Origin: Pseudomonadales bacterium
GTDB lineage: Bacteria; Pseudomonadota; Gammaproteobacteria; Pseudomonadales; Pseudohongiellaceae
Direction: 5' to 3'
Assembly: GCA_023254735.1 (NCBI GenBank)
Contig: JALRKV010000113.1
Location: 1-45,753, forward strand
Length of the DNA stretch: 45,753 nt
In this document: piece by piece, positions 9,401 through 17,383 of the stretch
Layout: each line of letters begins with the position of its first letter
How positions within the stretch are numbered: the stretch's first letter is position 1
The notes under the pieces: model-generated
What the model was told of the DNA's origin: nothing
The model's database searches: none
The model's input: the letters and a program-made list of their open reading frames with translations, nothing else
Position numbers and translations under genes: made by a program

Positions 9401-10004
9401 ATGCGGTTGCAGTGATGTCAGCGGTATCCTCGACCGCAAAGGGCCACGCAAGGCGCTGCGCAGCCTGTCTGAGTTGAGCAAACTCCTGAAGCAGCAGCGC
9501 CAGTGCCAAGCACGCAGAGAGTCCAGCCGCCAGCGCAATAAAGGATTCACGAGAGGAGCCTGTCCGCTCCACCTGTTGTCTCTGCAGGTCAACATGTGAG
9601 CGTGCATCAATGATCAGCTGTTCTACAAAAGCAGGCGAGACCCCGGCCTGCGAGGACTTATTCTCGGCTTGCGAGAATTCGATGGAGGTAAGCAGGCGCT
9701 GTTCGAGGTCTGGGAACTTTTCCTCTACATAGAGGGCGAGCGCTTTTTGATCGGCCTGCGCCCGATGGCTTTGACGCCACGCAAGAGAGCAGATAGCAAA
9801 CAAGAGGGTTGTGCCAGCTGCAGCGACTATCAGAACCGCTGCGGTGGACGAGGCAACATTCGCGACTAGGATGAGGCTAGCGGCGATAACAGCGCAGGCG
9901 GCCACCAGTGCGAAGCCAAGTTGCCTCGCGAGTATTAGCCTAGCCTGCCTCTTCTGAAGACCGTGAAGGGTGTCGCGTAGACTGTCGAGATTCGGAGCCG
10001 TCAT
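6441..10004 (-). CDS. DUF4175-family membrane protein with long Gln/Arg-rich coiled region
   Basis: This 1187-residue protein is the first gene of the operon. Three hydrophobic segments lie in the first 180 residues (about 28-50, 53-75 and 155-175), the second and third separated by a soluble stretch with EKFPDLEQRLLTS. Several beta-rich, Ig-like extracytoplasmic stretches follow to about residue 530. After the glycine linker GGGGGGSGQGGG the protein becomes helical and low-complexity: Gln/Glu/Arg coiled coil around 670-760, a Q/P/S/N-rich spacer, then more coiled coil to the end. This layout matches DUF4175 proteins, which accompany vWA and DUF4159 genes. The start at 10004 has AGGA 7 bases upstream. 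A structural envelope scaffold is likely; no enzymatic motif is visible. Confidence 0.75.
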   Translation of the reverse strand: MTAPNLDSLRDTLHGLQKRQARLILARQLGFALVAACAVIAASLILVANVASSTAAVLIVAAAGTTLLFAICSLAWRQSHRAQADQKALALYVEEKFPDLEQRLLTSIEFSQAENKSSQAGVSPAFVEQLIIDARSHVDLQRQQVERTGSSRESFIALAAGLSACLALALLLQEFAQLRQAAQRLAWPFAVEDTADITATALPISLLVEPGDIEMQRGSPLTVTARVENAQPSALTLRLQDDRLNWRDYPMLLDSTDSNGATFSYYLPAVLKDSNYLVSLASEEQTSRQYQINLYDLPEIEQIDVALDFPEYTGQEDRLESDGGDIVAAEGTEVTLTVTFNKPVTRAEIQFSGAESETGRDYVNGSLDVDGLQATTRFTVAGDGVYRITAVDLQGLQSEAPLDYYIRAIEDQPPQFTLRRPGADRDVMPLEEVVIEVDASDDYGLGEFVLNYAVVGDDDREVDFLPAESVRSAQGSTLLYLEDLKVEPGDFISYYLTLADNNALKGPSEVVSDIYFLEVIPTDQEFRRSQQQGGGGGGSGQGGGESSALVSVQKDIIAATWKLRNRLRDSSSADIETDAEIIAESQREATGRAKMSIDRLSERLSFSDDSYDLAVENLSLAIEQMNLAANDLDSLQITTALKPEQLALQYVLKAEANINRTDISMNQNSGGGGGGGAQQEREDLRELFEMEMGQLENRYETPNSASQAGGTNAEEVNKLEELARRQEALTRAQRNLARREQELAEEQRRRELERLRRQQEQLSADVEKLARELAQNGQSQQPAPRNSESPQQGQPNQQGQQNQQRQSAGRGQSSPQQVASEQSGDPGAQTAIERALEQMQQAASSDSAAIAAAQSQKALESLRDQQRELSEAGESSVSQIARRLGERGQALVRNQQALQEGLAEASRNQGLGQTRREARRDEALQALLEAQRQQQRDIEEIEDMLRAVVTRGESEDRTLLTQAQAATRDLKPIRDEMATSNRVLRNGMLNLAIDMEQELGEQIQQLAQSLAQLNPSQTQDSASSTRQVAGEAQQLRQQIESLSQQAAEFNQRGETAADGNAPSLAQMREQLESSQALADSLSQQLAQQRGGSAQALRGDANAVGTARSIRQQLSRQDIEAFLAQPELLQALLQPIVELEGALRAQAELESAATQLYSADDEAIPDAYRELVEQYYRTLSEGDSGGVR

Positions 10005-10170
10005 GCGTATCCTGGAAGAGTTAAATGCTATGTCTCTAAAACGCCATGGAGTAACCGTTGGACCTGCTCGCGTCTCCGCTAATCATGGGGCACAAAAAGG
10101 TTCCAGCTAATCGCCGTAATTTCACTGCCTTAATAGTCACTACCCGAACTATCCCACTTTCGCCAACCGC

Positions 10171-10767
10171 TTAGCAAGGATTGGGATGGGGGTACCCCAT
10201 CTCCCGCGGCCGGTAGAAGGGCGAATCCTCCGGAAATATATGCACTGGCGTTGCTTCCGCCCACTCCAACAGCGCCTCGACGCTGCTAATTTGAGCGATA
10301 CTCTTTAACGTTTCCTTAGTAGGCTGAGGCAAGACGATCTCCTCGGCTTTTGAGGCGGCGAGCGCCGCTTTTGGCGTTATCCAGCGATGCTCGAGAATTT
10401 CGTCATTGTCGACCGCGACGACGGATGAGCGCGGCACCGGGCACATAAAGAACCAAGTACAAAACCGCCGCGGTAGGTGAGGCGGGGTCGTCCAGTGGGC
10501 AGTGTGAATAAGCTGACCTTCGCCGATCTCCAGACCAGCCTCCTCCTTCGTCTCTCTCACCGCCGCTCTCAGCGCCGCCCGATACTCCAGTCCGTCAGCG
10601 CCCGCAAAGTCCGCCTGATCAACCCGACCTCCGGGAAAGACCCAGTGTCCCCCGTGAAAAACGAGTTTGGAGTTTCTTCTGAGCAGCAAAATCTCAATGG
10701 AGTCTGCGGCCTCGCTATCACGGGCTACCACCACTGTTGCGGCCGGGACTGGGGTCATTTCGCTCAT
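10171..10767 (-). CDS. Nudix hydrolase (NUDT19-like)
   Basis: With the start I prefer, the protein has 198 residues. It opens PAATVVVARD, runs through LLLRRNSKLVFHGGHWVFPGG and then an extended Nudix box ending VRETKEEAGLE. The RExxEExG core, which binds the catalytic magnesium, is intact; the distance from the leading Gly is longer than canonical, as in CoA-type or NUDT19-like members. The substrate is therefore a nucleoside-diphosphate-linked compound, possibly an acyl-CoA, but cannot be read from sequence. The frame stays open to 10986, giving up to 74 further residues of low-complexity character. ATG 10767 has AGGA about 10 bases upstream and matches the family's usual start, leaving a 243-base gap to the divergent SDR gene. 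An upstream start cannot be excluded. Confidence 0.8.
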   Translation of the reverse strand: MSEMTPVPAATVVVARDSEAADSIEILLLRRNSKLVFHGGHWVFPGGRVDQADFAGADGLEYRAALRAAVRETKEEAGLEIGEGQLIHTAHWTTPPHLPRRFCTWFFMCPVPRSSVVAVDNDEILEHRWITPKAALAASKAEEIVLPQPTKETLKSIAQISSVEALLEWAEATPVHIFPEDSPFYRPREMGYPHPNPC

Positions 10768-11010
10768 TCCTAGGTCTTCCTCAAGGCTCTGGGCCCATGC
10801 ACTTTGTCGCTTAGCTAAACCTTCATCATACCCAATTTGGCGGAAGATCCCACTCTCTGACCGCGACTTTTGGCTGATGGTTTGCGCCGCCTCGTTCATC
10901 CGCATAGAATCGAGCTTCCGGCGGCTTGGGACAAGAGGATCAGGCCCCCCAAGAGGTTCCCTAGGACTCTCGACACAGTTTCCCATCAATAGAAAAACGG
11001 AAAAGAAGCT

Positions 11011-11883
11011 ATGACAATTGGATTTGAAGGTCGCGTCGCAATAGTAACCGGCGCAGGCGGAGGCCTAGGTCGACAGCATGCCCTAGAATTAGGTCGCCGC
11101 GGGGCCAAAGTGGTCGTCAACGACTTGGGCGGTAGCGTCGATGGCAGCGGCGGTTCGGCGACCGCTGCAGAGCTCGTTGCTCAAGAAATCATCGCCGCAG
11201 GCGGCGAAGCGATTGCAAATGGCGCATCGGTCACCGACCTCGCCTCGGTACAAGCGATGGTCGATGAGGTGATGGCAAAATGGGGCCGTATCGACATTCT
11301 GGTGAACAACGCCGGCATCCTGCGCGATAAGACTTTCTCAAAGCTCGAACTCGAGAACTGGCACGCGGTAATCGATGTACATCTCACTGGCAGTCTCAAT
11401 GCGACAAAATGCGTTTGGCCTATCATGGTTGAGCAAGGCTATGGTCGTATCGTCATGACCACCTCGACGAGCGGACTTTTCGGTAATTTTGGTCAGAGCA
11501 ACTACGGCGCGGCGAAGTTAGGCCTTGTCGGTTTCATGAATACCTTGCGCCTTGAAGGTGCTAAATACGGTGTTTTTACCAATTCGATAGCACCGATAGC
11601 AGCGACGCGGATGACAGAAGAACTTCCGGGATTCGAAGACAGCGCCGAAAAACTCGCGCCCGAGTTAGTTACCCCAGCGGTGGTCTATCTCTGCTCAGAC
11701 AAAGCGCCTAACGGCCGCATCATTCAGGCCGCTGGTGGCCGCTATTATTCTGCTGATGTTCGCGAGAATGAAGGCGTTAATCTCGGCCTTGGCGCAACGG
11801 TCGAAGATATCGATGCCAACATCGATACGATCTTAGATATGACCTCAAGCAAGGGAATTCTCGAGCGAACACACCACCGGTAG
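11011..11883 (+). CDS. SDR dehydrogenase, MFE-2/HSD17B4-type hydroxyacyl-CoA dehydrogenase-like
   Basis: This 290-residue protein has the NAD(P)-binding glycine motif TGAGGGLG near residue 14, NNAG near residue 96, and a Ser-Tyr-Lys catalytic set in TSTSGLFGNFGQSNYGAAK. The GRVAIVTGAGGGLGRQHAL start followed by VVVNDLGG is typical of the D-3-hydroxyacyl-CoA dehydrogenase module of peroxisomal multifunctional enzyme 2 and its bacterial single-domain relatives. It probably oxidises a 3-hydroxyacyl-CoA or a steroid-like alcohol with NAD. It is transcribed alone: the Nudix gene diverges upstream and a strong intrinsic terminator follows at 11983. A purine-rich GGAAAAGAAG lies just before the ATG. 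The exact substrate is open. Confidence 0.88.
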   Translation: MTIGFEGRVAIVTGAGGGLGRQHALELGRRGAKVVVNDLGGSVDGSGGSATAAELVAQEIIAAGGEAIANGASVTDLASVQAMVDEVMAKWGRIDILVNNAGILRDKTFSKLELENWHAVIDVHLTGSLNATKCVWPIMVEQGYGRIVMTTSTSGLFGNFGQSNYGAAKLGLVGFMNTLRLEGAKYGVFTNSIAPIAATRMTEELPGFEDSAEKLAPELVTPAVVYLCSDKAPNGRIIQAAGGRYYSADVRENEGVNLGLGATVEDIDANIDTILDMTSSKGILERTHHR

Positions 11884-11982
11884 GTGGCTCGTCAGATGCT
11901 CGAACGGCACTTGTTAAACAACTCATAAGTGCACTTTCAAGAGTAGTTGTTAGAGCACGTTGACAGTACAGACTAAACGAAG

Positions 11983-12030
11983 AACGCCTCCAACAAGCGC
12001 GAAAGCCGCGCGAGAAGGAGGCGTTTTTTT
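11983..12030 (+). terminator. Intrinsic terminator after the SDR gene
   Basis: A 9-base stem (AACGCCTCC at 11983-11991 with GGAGGCGTT at 12017-12025) encloses a second small GC hairpin (GCGC-GCGC) and is followed by an uninterrupted T run to 12030. The T run lies on the plus-strand side only, so it ends the SDR transcript rather than the converging GST transcript. Confidence 0.88.
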
Positions 12031-12049
12031 ATCCGGTGTATCGTACGGG

Positions 12050-12679
12050 TTACACTTTCTTTTTCTGGTCCGCTAATACGCGCATTATAGAGGCACGCTC
12101 ATCGAGGCGCGCGATCAGCTCGTTATTGCGTGGCATCTCGGCGGCAACGTCCCAGTCAAGCGCGCGCTTGCAGGCCGTCATCGCGAGGTTCATGCTAAAC
12201 CTAAAGTAGAAGTCGGCATACGTTAGCTTGTCGCCACATAGATAAGGCGAGAACTTAGCGAGCCGATTGAACGAGGCGAACCCCTTTTCGAGCTGAGGCT
12301 TCACTTCTTCCTTCAACTCGACTGTTGCCGGACGCCCAAAGAACACCTCGCCGTACAAACGGCGCGCAGGCAGCTCAATATAGAGCTCGAGGTAGCGGAT
12401 AATCTCCTGCACCTTGGCCTTCTCGAAAGGGTCTGCCGGGTAGAAGCTCTCGCCCTGCCCCAGGGAGTCAAGATAGTCGATCATCACGCCCGTTTCCGTC
12501 AGGAAGCCCTGCTCAGTCTCCATCGCTGGCACTTTACCCATCGGGCTCTTAGCTAAGTAGTCGGACTCTTGATTGGGGAGTACAAGCACCTCCTCGAAGT
12601 CCATGCCCTTCTCGAGAAGAACGGTTTTCACCATGTTGTAATAATTACTGAGCGGCATGCCATAGAGTTTGATCGTCAC
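12050..12679 (-). CDS. Glutathione S-transferase family protein
   Basis: This 209-residue protein has an N-terminal thioredoxin-like domain (TIKLYGMPLSNYYNMVKTVL) with the cis-Pro stretch GKVPAMETEQG and the TETGVMIDYLD segment that contacts the glutathione gamma-glutamyl group. A helical C-terminal domain includes LCGDKLTYADFYF, the usual N-capping box and hydrophobic staple region. GTG 12679 is the likely start, with AAGGGG six bases upstream; an in-frame ATG at 12694 has no ribosome binding site. The residue after LYG is not the Ser/Cys of well-studied classes, so the chemistry (conjugation, isomerisation or peroxidase) is unclear. It diverges from the DUF3524 glycosyltransferase gene. Confidence 0.85.
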   Translation of the reverse strand: MTIKLYGMPLSNYYNMVKTVLLEKGMDFEEVLVLPNQESDYLAKSPMGKVPAMETEQGFLTETGVMIDYLDSLGQGESFYPADPFEKAKVQEIIRYLELYIELPARRLYGEVFFGRPATVELKEEVKPQLEKGFASFNRLAKFSPYLCGDKLTYADFYFRFSMNLAMTACKRALDWDVAAEMPRNNELIARLDERASIMRVLADQKKKV

Positions 12680-12778
12680 ACGTGTCCCCTTCATACTTTG
12701 AATTTTATGAGCGTCAGAAATTACTCTGCACGCGCCAAGATTGCAAAACCTATTCATCGAAATTCAAGCGAATCCGCC

Positions 12779-14014
12779 ATGTCCGCCACAGCGAGTCTCC
12801 GCATCTTGATATTGTCAGGCTACGATGCAGCCAGTCACCGCCTCTGGCGAGAGAATCTCATGCACCTATTTCCGATGCATGACTGGACGTCGCTGACCCT
12901 TCCGCCACGCCATTTTAGTTGGCGCATGCGCGGTAACGCCTTGAGCTTTGCCTTTAATCAGCGACAGGTTCTCAGCAGGCCGTATGACCTATTAATCGCT
13001 ACATCGATGGTTGATCTGAGCACGCTTCGTGGGTTTATTCCGGCGTTGGCGGAATTGCCGACTCTGCTGTACTTCCATGAGAACCAATTTGCCTATCCCA
13101 CCCGTGATGCGCAGCGCAATAATGCAGAGACGCAGCTCGTTCCCCTCTACGGCGCGCTTTGTGCTGACTCACTGGTCTTTAACAGTGACTATAATCGCAG
13201 CACGTTTCTCGCCGGTGCCAGAGCACTGCTTCGCCGCTTACCAGACCACGTGCCCAAAGGGTTAATGGCGCAGCTCGAAAAGTCCCACGTCGTGCCGGTG
13301 CCGGTACTCCCCTCTCCACTCCCTGCCGGACTCCCGACTACATCGCCGACCAAACTCCACTCTATGCCAGTGCGAGAGGAAACATCATTGCGGCAGAGCG
13401 CGCCCGCAACGCTCGAGGTCGTATGGAATCATCGCTGGGAATATGACAAAGGACCCGAGAGGCTGCTGGCAGTCGTCAAACGCATCTGCGAGGAGGGGCT
13501 CAACTGCCGACTGCATATCGTCGGCCAGCAGTTCAAACAGGCCCCTGAGGAATTCGCGCAGTGTCGGCAATTACTCAAAGCGCATTACAACGCACTGAAC
13601 CTAGACGAGGGCCACTTCGGTTATCTAGAAAACACTGCGCAATACTATGCCTTGATTAGTGACTGCGACGTCGTCTTATCCACCGCGCTGCATGACTTTC
13701 AAGGACTGGCGATCCAAGAGGCTGCGATCGCTGGCTGCTGCCCGCTTGCCCCCGACAACCTCGTCTATCCGGAGTACCTTCCACCGGAGAATCTTTACTC
13801 CGTATCACGCGATGACAATCACGCCGCAAACACAGCCGTCGAGAAACTGAAACGCTGGCAAGAGAATAAGGCCAATCGAAAAGCGCTGCCCAAAGTGTCG
13901 TTAGTGAAGTTTTTCGGAGAGGACCTCAAAAACCGATACCAGCAACTCTTTGCCGAAACCCTTCAGGCGAAGAATAAGCAGCCCCCGAACCATGCAGACG
14001 ATCGCAAAAACTAA
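12779..14014 (+). CDS. DUF3524 glycosyltransferase, tRNA-queuosine mannosyltransferase (QTMAN/GTDC1) homologue
   Basis: This 411-residue protein has two Rossmann-like halves. The N-terminal half carries the DUF3524 signature seen in vertebrate GTDC1/QTMAN: ILSGYDAASHRLWRENL, PPRHFSWRMRGNALSFA, LLYFHENQFAYP, VFNSDYNRSTFL and PDHVPKG. The C-terminal GT-B half has WNHRWEYDKGPERLL and a donor-binding stretch LHDFQGLAIQEAAIAGC. In animals this family adds mannose to queuosine at the wobble position of tRNA-Asp. The same reaction here is an inference, helped by tgt 6 kb away. I chose ATG 12779 because it sits directly before the conserved start; ATG 12707 is in frame and neither has a strong ribosome binding site. 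It converges on the mltD-like gene with only 15 bases between the stops. Confidence 0.83.
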   Translation: MSATASLRILILSGYDAASHRLWRENLMHLFPMHDWTSLTLPPRHFSWRMRGNALSFAFNQRQVLSRPYDLLIATSMVDLSTLRGFIPALAELPTLLYFHENQFAYPTRDAQRNNAETQLVPLYGALCADSLVFNSDYNRSTFLAGARALLRRLPDHVPKGLMAQLEKSHVVPVPVLPSPLPAGLPTTSPTKLHSMPVREETSLRQSAPATLEVVWNHRWEYDKGPERLLAVVKRICEEGLNCRLHIVGQQFKQAPEEFAQCRQLLKAHYNALNLDEGHFGYLENTAQYYALISDCDVVLSTALHDFQGLAIQEAAIAGCCPLAPDNLVYPEYLPPENLYSVSRDDNHAANTAVEKLKRWQENKANRKALPKVSLVKFFGEDLKNRYQQLFAETLQAKNKQPPNHADDRKN

Positions 14015-14029
14015 GAGAAATTTAACCTA

Positions 14030-16348
14030 CTACTCGACGCTCTGCAGCAGCGGGAAGACAACTTTCTGGCCAATCTGAATGCGATTGAAGTCGAGTTCGG
14101 GATTGTACTGACGCACAAGCCATAGGGGGGCTGAGTAGCGATTCCGCGCAATCGTGCCAATATTCTCATTGCGTCTTATCGTGTACTCTTCAACGTCGCG
14201 AATCCTATATTGCGCGAAAAACTCTCGCTGCAGAGTGGAATGATAATCTTTGCGCCTGCGTTCGAACTCGGGTCGCGATACCTTCGTAAAACCCAATGTG
14301 AGTCGCTTTCCAACAATGACAGGATCGCTGTAGGCCATCCCGTTTAATCGCCTCACATCCCAAGCGCGCACAGCAAGCCAATCGGCATAATGGCCCAGCG
14401 TCTCTGTCGCCTGTACCTCGATGGAGTCGTCGCTAGCAACCGAATAGTCGGCGGGATCGGCACTCAGCGCCTCGGCGAGTTCGGCATCGCTCTCGACGGG
14501 CGTAGTATCGCTCGTGGCCGTTGCCACCTCTTCGGCTACCGCATCGATGTCGACGGCCGCCTCGTCTACCAAAGCTAATTCTCCGGTAAAAGCCTCCGAA
14601 GCTTGCATCGCGTCTGCCTGCGAGCCTAGCTCAACAGCCGCAACAGGCGCGCCTCTCTCGATTTCGGATGGCGTCGGAGAAGACTGCGCGATGAAACTGT
14701 CAGCGCTGTCCACATCACGCTCGGTTTCATCCTCGACGGCAACGATCTCAACAGCATCAACGAGCGACGCCGGCGCACGCTCGGTAGCCACGAGCTGAGG
14801 CTGCGCCGCATAGAGGCCCGGCAGGCGCAGTTCTTGACCGGGATAGATTCGATGCGAGTCTTCGATGCCATTGAGACGCAGCAGTGCCGTTTCGCCTACG
14901 GAGAAGCGGCGGGCAATCGTAGAGACTGTATCGCCCCGTGCCACGGTGTAGATGCCATCTGCGGGTGCTCTTTGCGACTGTGCGGCGAGGGATGTCTCGT
15001 CCTGCGGCAAAAGGATGCGCTGACCAATTTGGATGCGGTGACTGCTCGTTAACTGGTTCAACGCAACAAGGCGTGATACCGACGTATTAAAACGCCTCGC
15101 GATCGCAGACAGGCTGTCCCCTCGCACGACGGTGTAGGCTACATCGGGGGTCTGCACAACAAATTTATAATCGCCATCGATGCTCGCAAGCAGCTCTTGG
15201 GGCGTCACTGTGGCATCGCGCAGTTTCATTTTAAAGCCGCGCGGGATTCGCTTTTGACCCTCCCAAACCACGGGTCTGAGTGCGGGATTGTCTGCCTTAA
15301 GCTGCGCAAGGCTAATGTTAGCACTGCGGGCGAAAACCTCGGCATCGATGTAGGCGTCGGTCTCAAGCTCGGTGAAATTGGGTGCAGGGTTGTAGTCAAC
15401 TTTGCCGAAAAAACTCTCTGCGCGCTCTTCGACTTCATTTACCGCAAGAAACTGTGCGTAAAAATTGCGCGAAGCAAAGCCAAATCGCCTGCCTTTGTAG
15501 TTAGCAACAATGTCTTCGATATTACTCGACCCCATTTCGCGCACGGCACGCGCTATACCCCCAGCGCCATGATTGTAAGCCGTCAGGGCGAGTGGCCATG
15601 TTCCCAAGACTCGATAATTGTATTCGAGCAGGCTCATCGCCGCCTCGGCTGCAATATAAGGGTCCATACGCTCATCGACGATATGGTCGATGCGCATGAA
15701 TCGCTGTCCGGTCGCGCGTGTGAATTGCCACATTCCGGCGGCGTCGGCTGAAGAATAGGCGCCCGGATTAAACGACGATTCGACATGCGGAAGAACGACG
15801 AGTTGTGGAGGCAGATTCTTCGCAGCGATAACTTTCTGGATGTGCTCGCGATAAGCACCGGAGCGGCGCAGGCCAGCGAGAAATCTATTCGACTGGCCGA
15901 GTTGCCAGCGAACATTGTCGGAGGCTATCTTTAGCGTTTGATTGCTCACGTTCGCGGGCCAAAGGGCAAGCACCTGCTGCTCCTCAGCCGAAAGGCCGGA
16001 TCGCTTACCTGTAGACAACACAGTTAAGGCCGCCTTGATCGCTTCACGCTTAGCTTCTATCTGCTTTCTGTCTAGCGGTAGGGCGGTGTAAATAACATCT
16101 AGGTGCTCGGCATCGTGAAGAAAGCCGCTCTGGGTATCTACTTCGGTATAGACACGGATCCAGAACTGGACAGCGGGCTCCAAACTCTCAGGGCGAGGAA
16201 AGTCGCTCGCATTCTGCGCAAACGCAGGCGTCATAAGCATTGTAAAAAAGAGCAGTATAGCCGCGCGCCAACCTGTCGCTCTTACCGCGTTAGCCGTGTG
16301 ACCAATTGAATTAGGCAATACGTCTACTCTTCTGTTTAGTGAAAACAC
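14030..16348 (-). CDS. mltD: Membrane-bound lytic murein transglycosylase D-like, with LysM repeats
   Basis: This 772-residue protein has a signal peptide (GWRAAILLFFTMLMTPAFAQ) and a lysozyme-like SLT domain with catalytic Glu190 in LPHVESSFNPGAYSSADAAG. MWQFTRATG and ALTAYNHGAGG follow. Two clear LysM modules (YTVVRGDSLSAIARRFN and YTVARGDTVSTIARRFS) are separated by an acidic, Ala/Glu/Ser-rich linker from a degenerate third and a fourth (YTIRRNENIGTIARN). It cleaves peptidoglycan glycan strands in the periplasm, with LysM holding the wall. No lipobox cysteine is visible at the cleavage site, so it may be soluble rather than a lipoprotein. The start is uncertain: GTG 16348 is the longest reading, and TTG 16318 with upstream AGAGTAG also fits. 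It follows secF by 55 bases, probably as its own unit. Confidence 0.86.
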   Translation of the reverse strand: MFSLNRRVDVLPNSIGHTANAVRATGWRAAILLFFTMLMTPAFAQNASDFPRPESLEPAVQFWIRVYTEVDTQSGFLHDAEHLDVIYTALPLDRKQIEAKREAIKAALTVLSTGKRSGLSAEEQQVLALWPANVSNQTLKIASDNVRWQLGQSNRFLAGLRRSGAYREHIQKVIAAKNLPPQLVVLPHVESSFNPGAYSSADAAGMWQFTRATGQRFMRIDHIVDERMDPYIAAEAAMSLLEYNYRVLGTWPLALTAYNHGAGGIARAVREMGSSNIEDIVANYKGRRFGFASRNFYAQFLAVNEVEERAESFFGKVDYNPAPNFTELETDAYIDAEVFARSANISLAQLKADNPALRPVVWEGQKRIPRGFKMKLRDATVTPQELLASIDGDYKFVVQTPDVAYTVVRGDSLSAIARRFNTSVSRLVALNQLTSSHRIQIGQRILLPQDETSLAAQSQRAPADGIYTVARGDTVSTIARRFSVGETALLRLNGIEDSHRIYPGQELRLPGLYAAQPQLVATERAPASLVDAVEIVAVEDETERDVDSADSFIAQSSPTPSEIERGAPVAAVELGSQADAMQASEAFTGELALVDEAAVDIDAVAEEVATATSDTTPVESDAELAEALSADPADYSVASDDSIEVQATETLGHYADWLAVRAWDVRRLNGMAYSDPVIVGKRLTLGFTKVSRPEFERRRKDYHSTLQREFFAQYRIRDVEEYTIRRNENIGTIARNRYSAPLWLVRQYNPELDFNRIQIGQKVVFPLLQSVE

Positions 16349-16403
16349 ACCTTTTGACCAACCGAGGACACGTCTGGACGGGTTTTCACGATTGGCTCAT
16401 CGA

Positions 16404-17351
16404 CTAGGGGATATCGTCCAACTCCGATCCTTCCTTGATAGGAATCATCAGATCCTCGCGCGTCACATTCATCATGAGAATCACGTTTGAGGCGATGTAG
16501 ATCGATGAATAGGTACCAACAACAACGCCGATAATGAGCGCGATCGCAAAACCCTGAGTGGATTCACCACCCACTAGCAGTATTGATACCAACACGAGAA
16601 GTGTCGTAAATGACGTGATGATAGTTCGCCCAAGCGTTTGATTCAAAGACACATTCACCATGTCCGACGGCGAGCCGCTGCGCAGGCGCCGGAAGTTCTC
16701 TCGAATTCTATCCGACACCACGATGGTATCGTTGAGGGAGTAGCCAATAATCGCGAGCATTGCCGCCAAGGTGTTGAGATTGAATTCCATGCCGAAGACA
16801 GAGAAAAGTCCCAGTGTGATGATCAAGTCATGCGCGAGGGCAACGACCGCGCCGACAGAAAACTTAAACTGAAAGCGTACGGCGATATAGACCATGATGA
16901 TGCACAGTGCGACGAGCATGCCCAAGCCACCCTGCTCCGCCAGTTCAGTACCCACTTTCGCACTTACATAGTCGGATCCCTCGAGCGTGATATCCGCAGA
17001 CGTAGTCGCTGAGAGCAGCGCGGTAATGGTCTCACCAACACGCACGGCTTGGCTTGCCTGATCTGCCTCGGCTACCGACTCGTCGACAGGCAGGATAATG
17101 CGAATATCTCGATCAGAGCCGAAGCTTACGACCACCGCATCGCCATAGCCGCCCTCAGCCAGCGCCGAATTAACATCGGCGATCGCAACCGCCTCCGAGA
17201 AGTTCAGGCGCACCGACGTGCCGCTTGTAAAATCGAGACCAAAGTCTAAACCTCGCGTGGCGAGTGATCCGAGTGAAATTAGCACCAAGAGAAGCGACCC
17301 CATCGCCGCCGCGCGCCGTACACCCATAAAATCGTATTGCTTGCTCAACAT
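16404..17351 (-). CDS. secF: Protein translocase subunit SecF
   Basis: This 315-residue protein has one N-terminal membrane helix followed by GLDFGLDFTSGTSVRLNF, the SecF form of the SecD/F signature. A periplasmic P1-like domain precedes five more helices, with GYSLNDTIVVSDRIRENFR and the cluster NQTLGRTIITSFTTLLV near the end. SecDF uses the proton gradient to pull exported chains through SecYEG. It starts 32 bases after secD ends, the usual order tgt-yajC-secD-secF. Length and motifs are normal. Confidence 0.97.
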   Translation of the reverse strand: MLSKQYDFMGVRRAAAMGSLLLVLISLGSLATRGLDFGLDFTSGTSVRLNFSEAVAIADVNSALAEGGYGDAVVVSFGSDRDIRIILPVDESVAEADQASQAVRVGETITALLSATTSADITLEGSDYVSAKVGTELAEQGGLGMLVALCIIMVYIAVRFQFKFSVGAVVALAHDLIITLGLFSVFGMEFNLNTLAAMLAIIGYSLNDTIVVSDRIRENFRRLRSGSPSDMVNVSLNQTLGRTIITSFTTLLVLVSILLVGGESTQGFAIALIIGVVVGTYSSIYIASNVILMMNVTREDLMIPIKEGSELDDIP

Positions 17352-17383
17352 AATTTCTTATCCGTAATTGCCAAGGGTGCGCC

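Noticed and set aside
10768..10986. N-terminal extension of the Nudix frame
   Set aside because: The extra residues are low-complexity and precede the usual family start, with no ribosome binding site at the upstream ATG codons.
15197..15751. 184-codon open frame opposite the mltD-like gene
   Set aside because: Antisense to the SLT domain with atypical composition; no ribosome binding site or motif.
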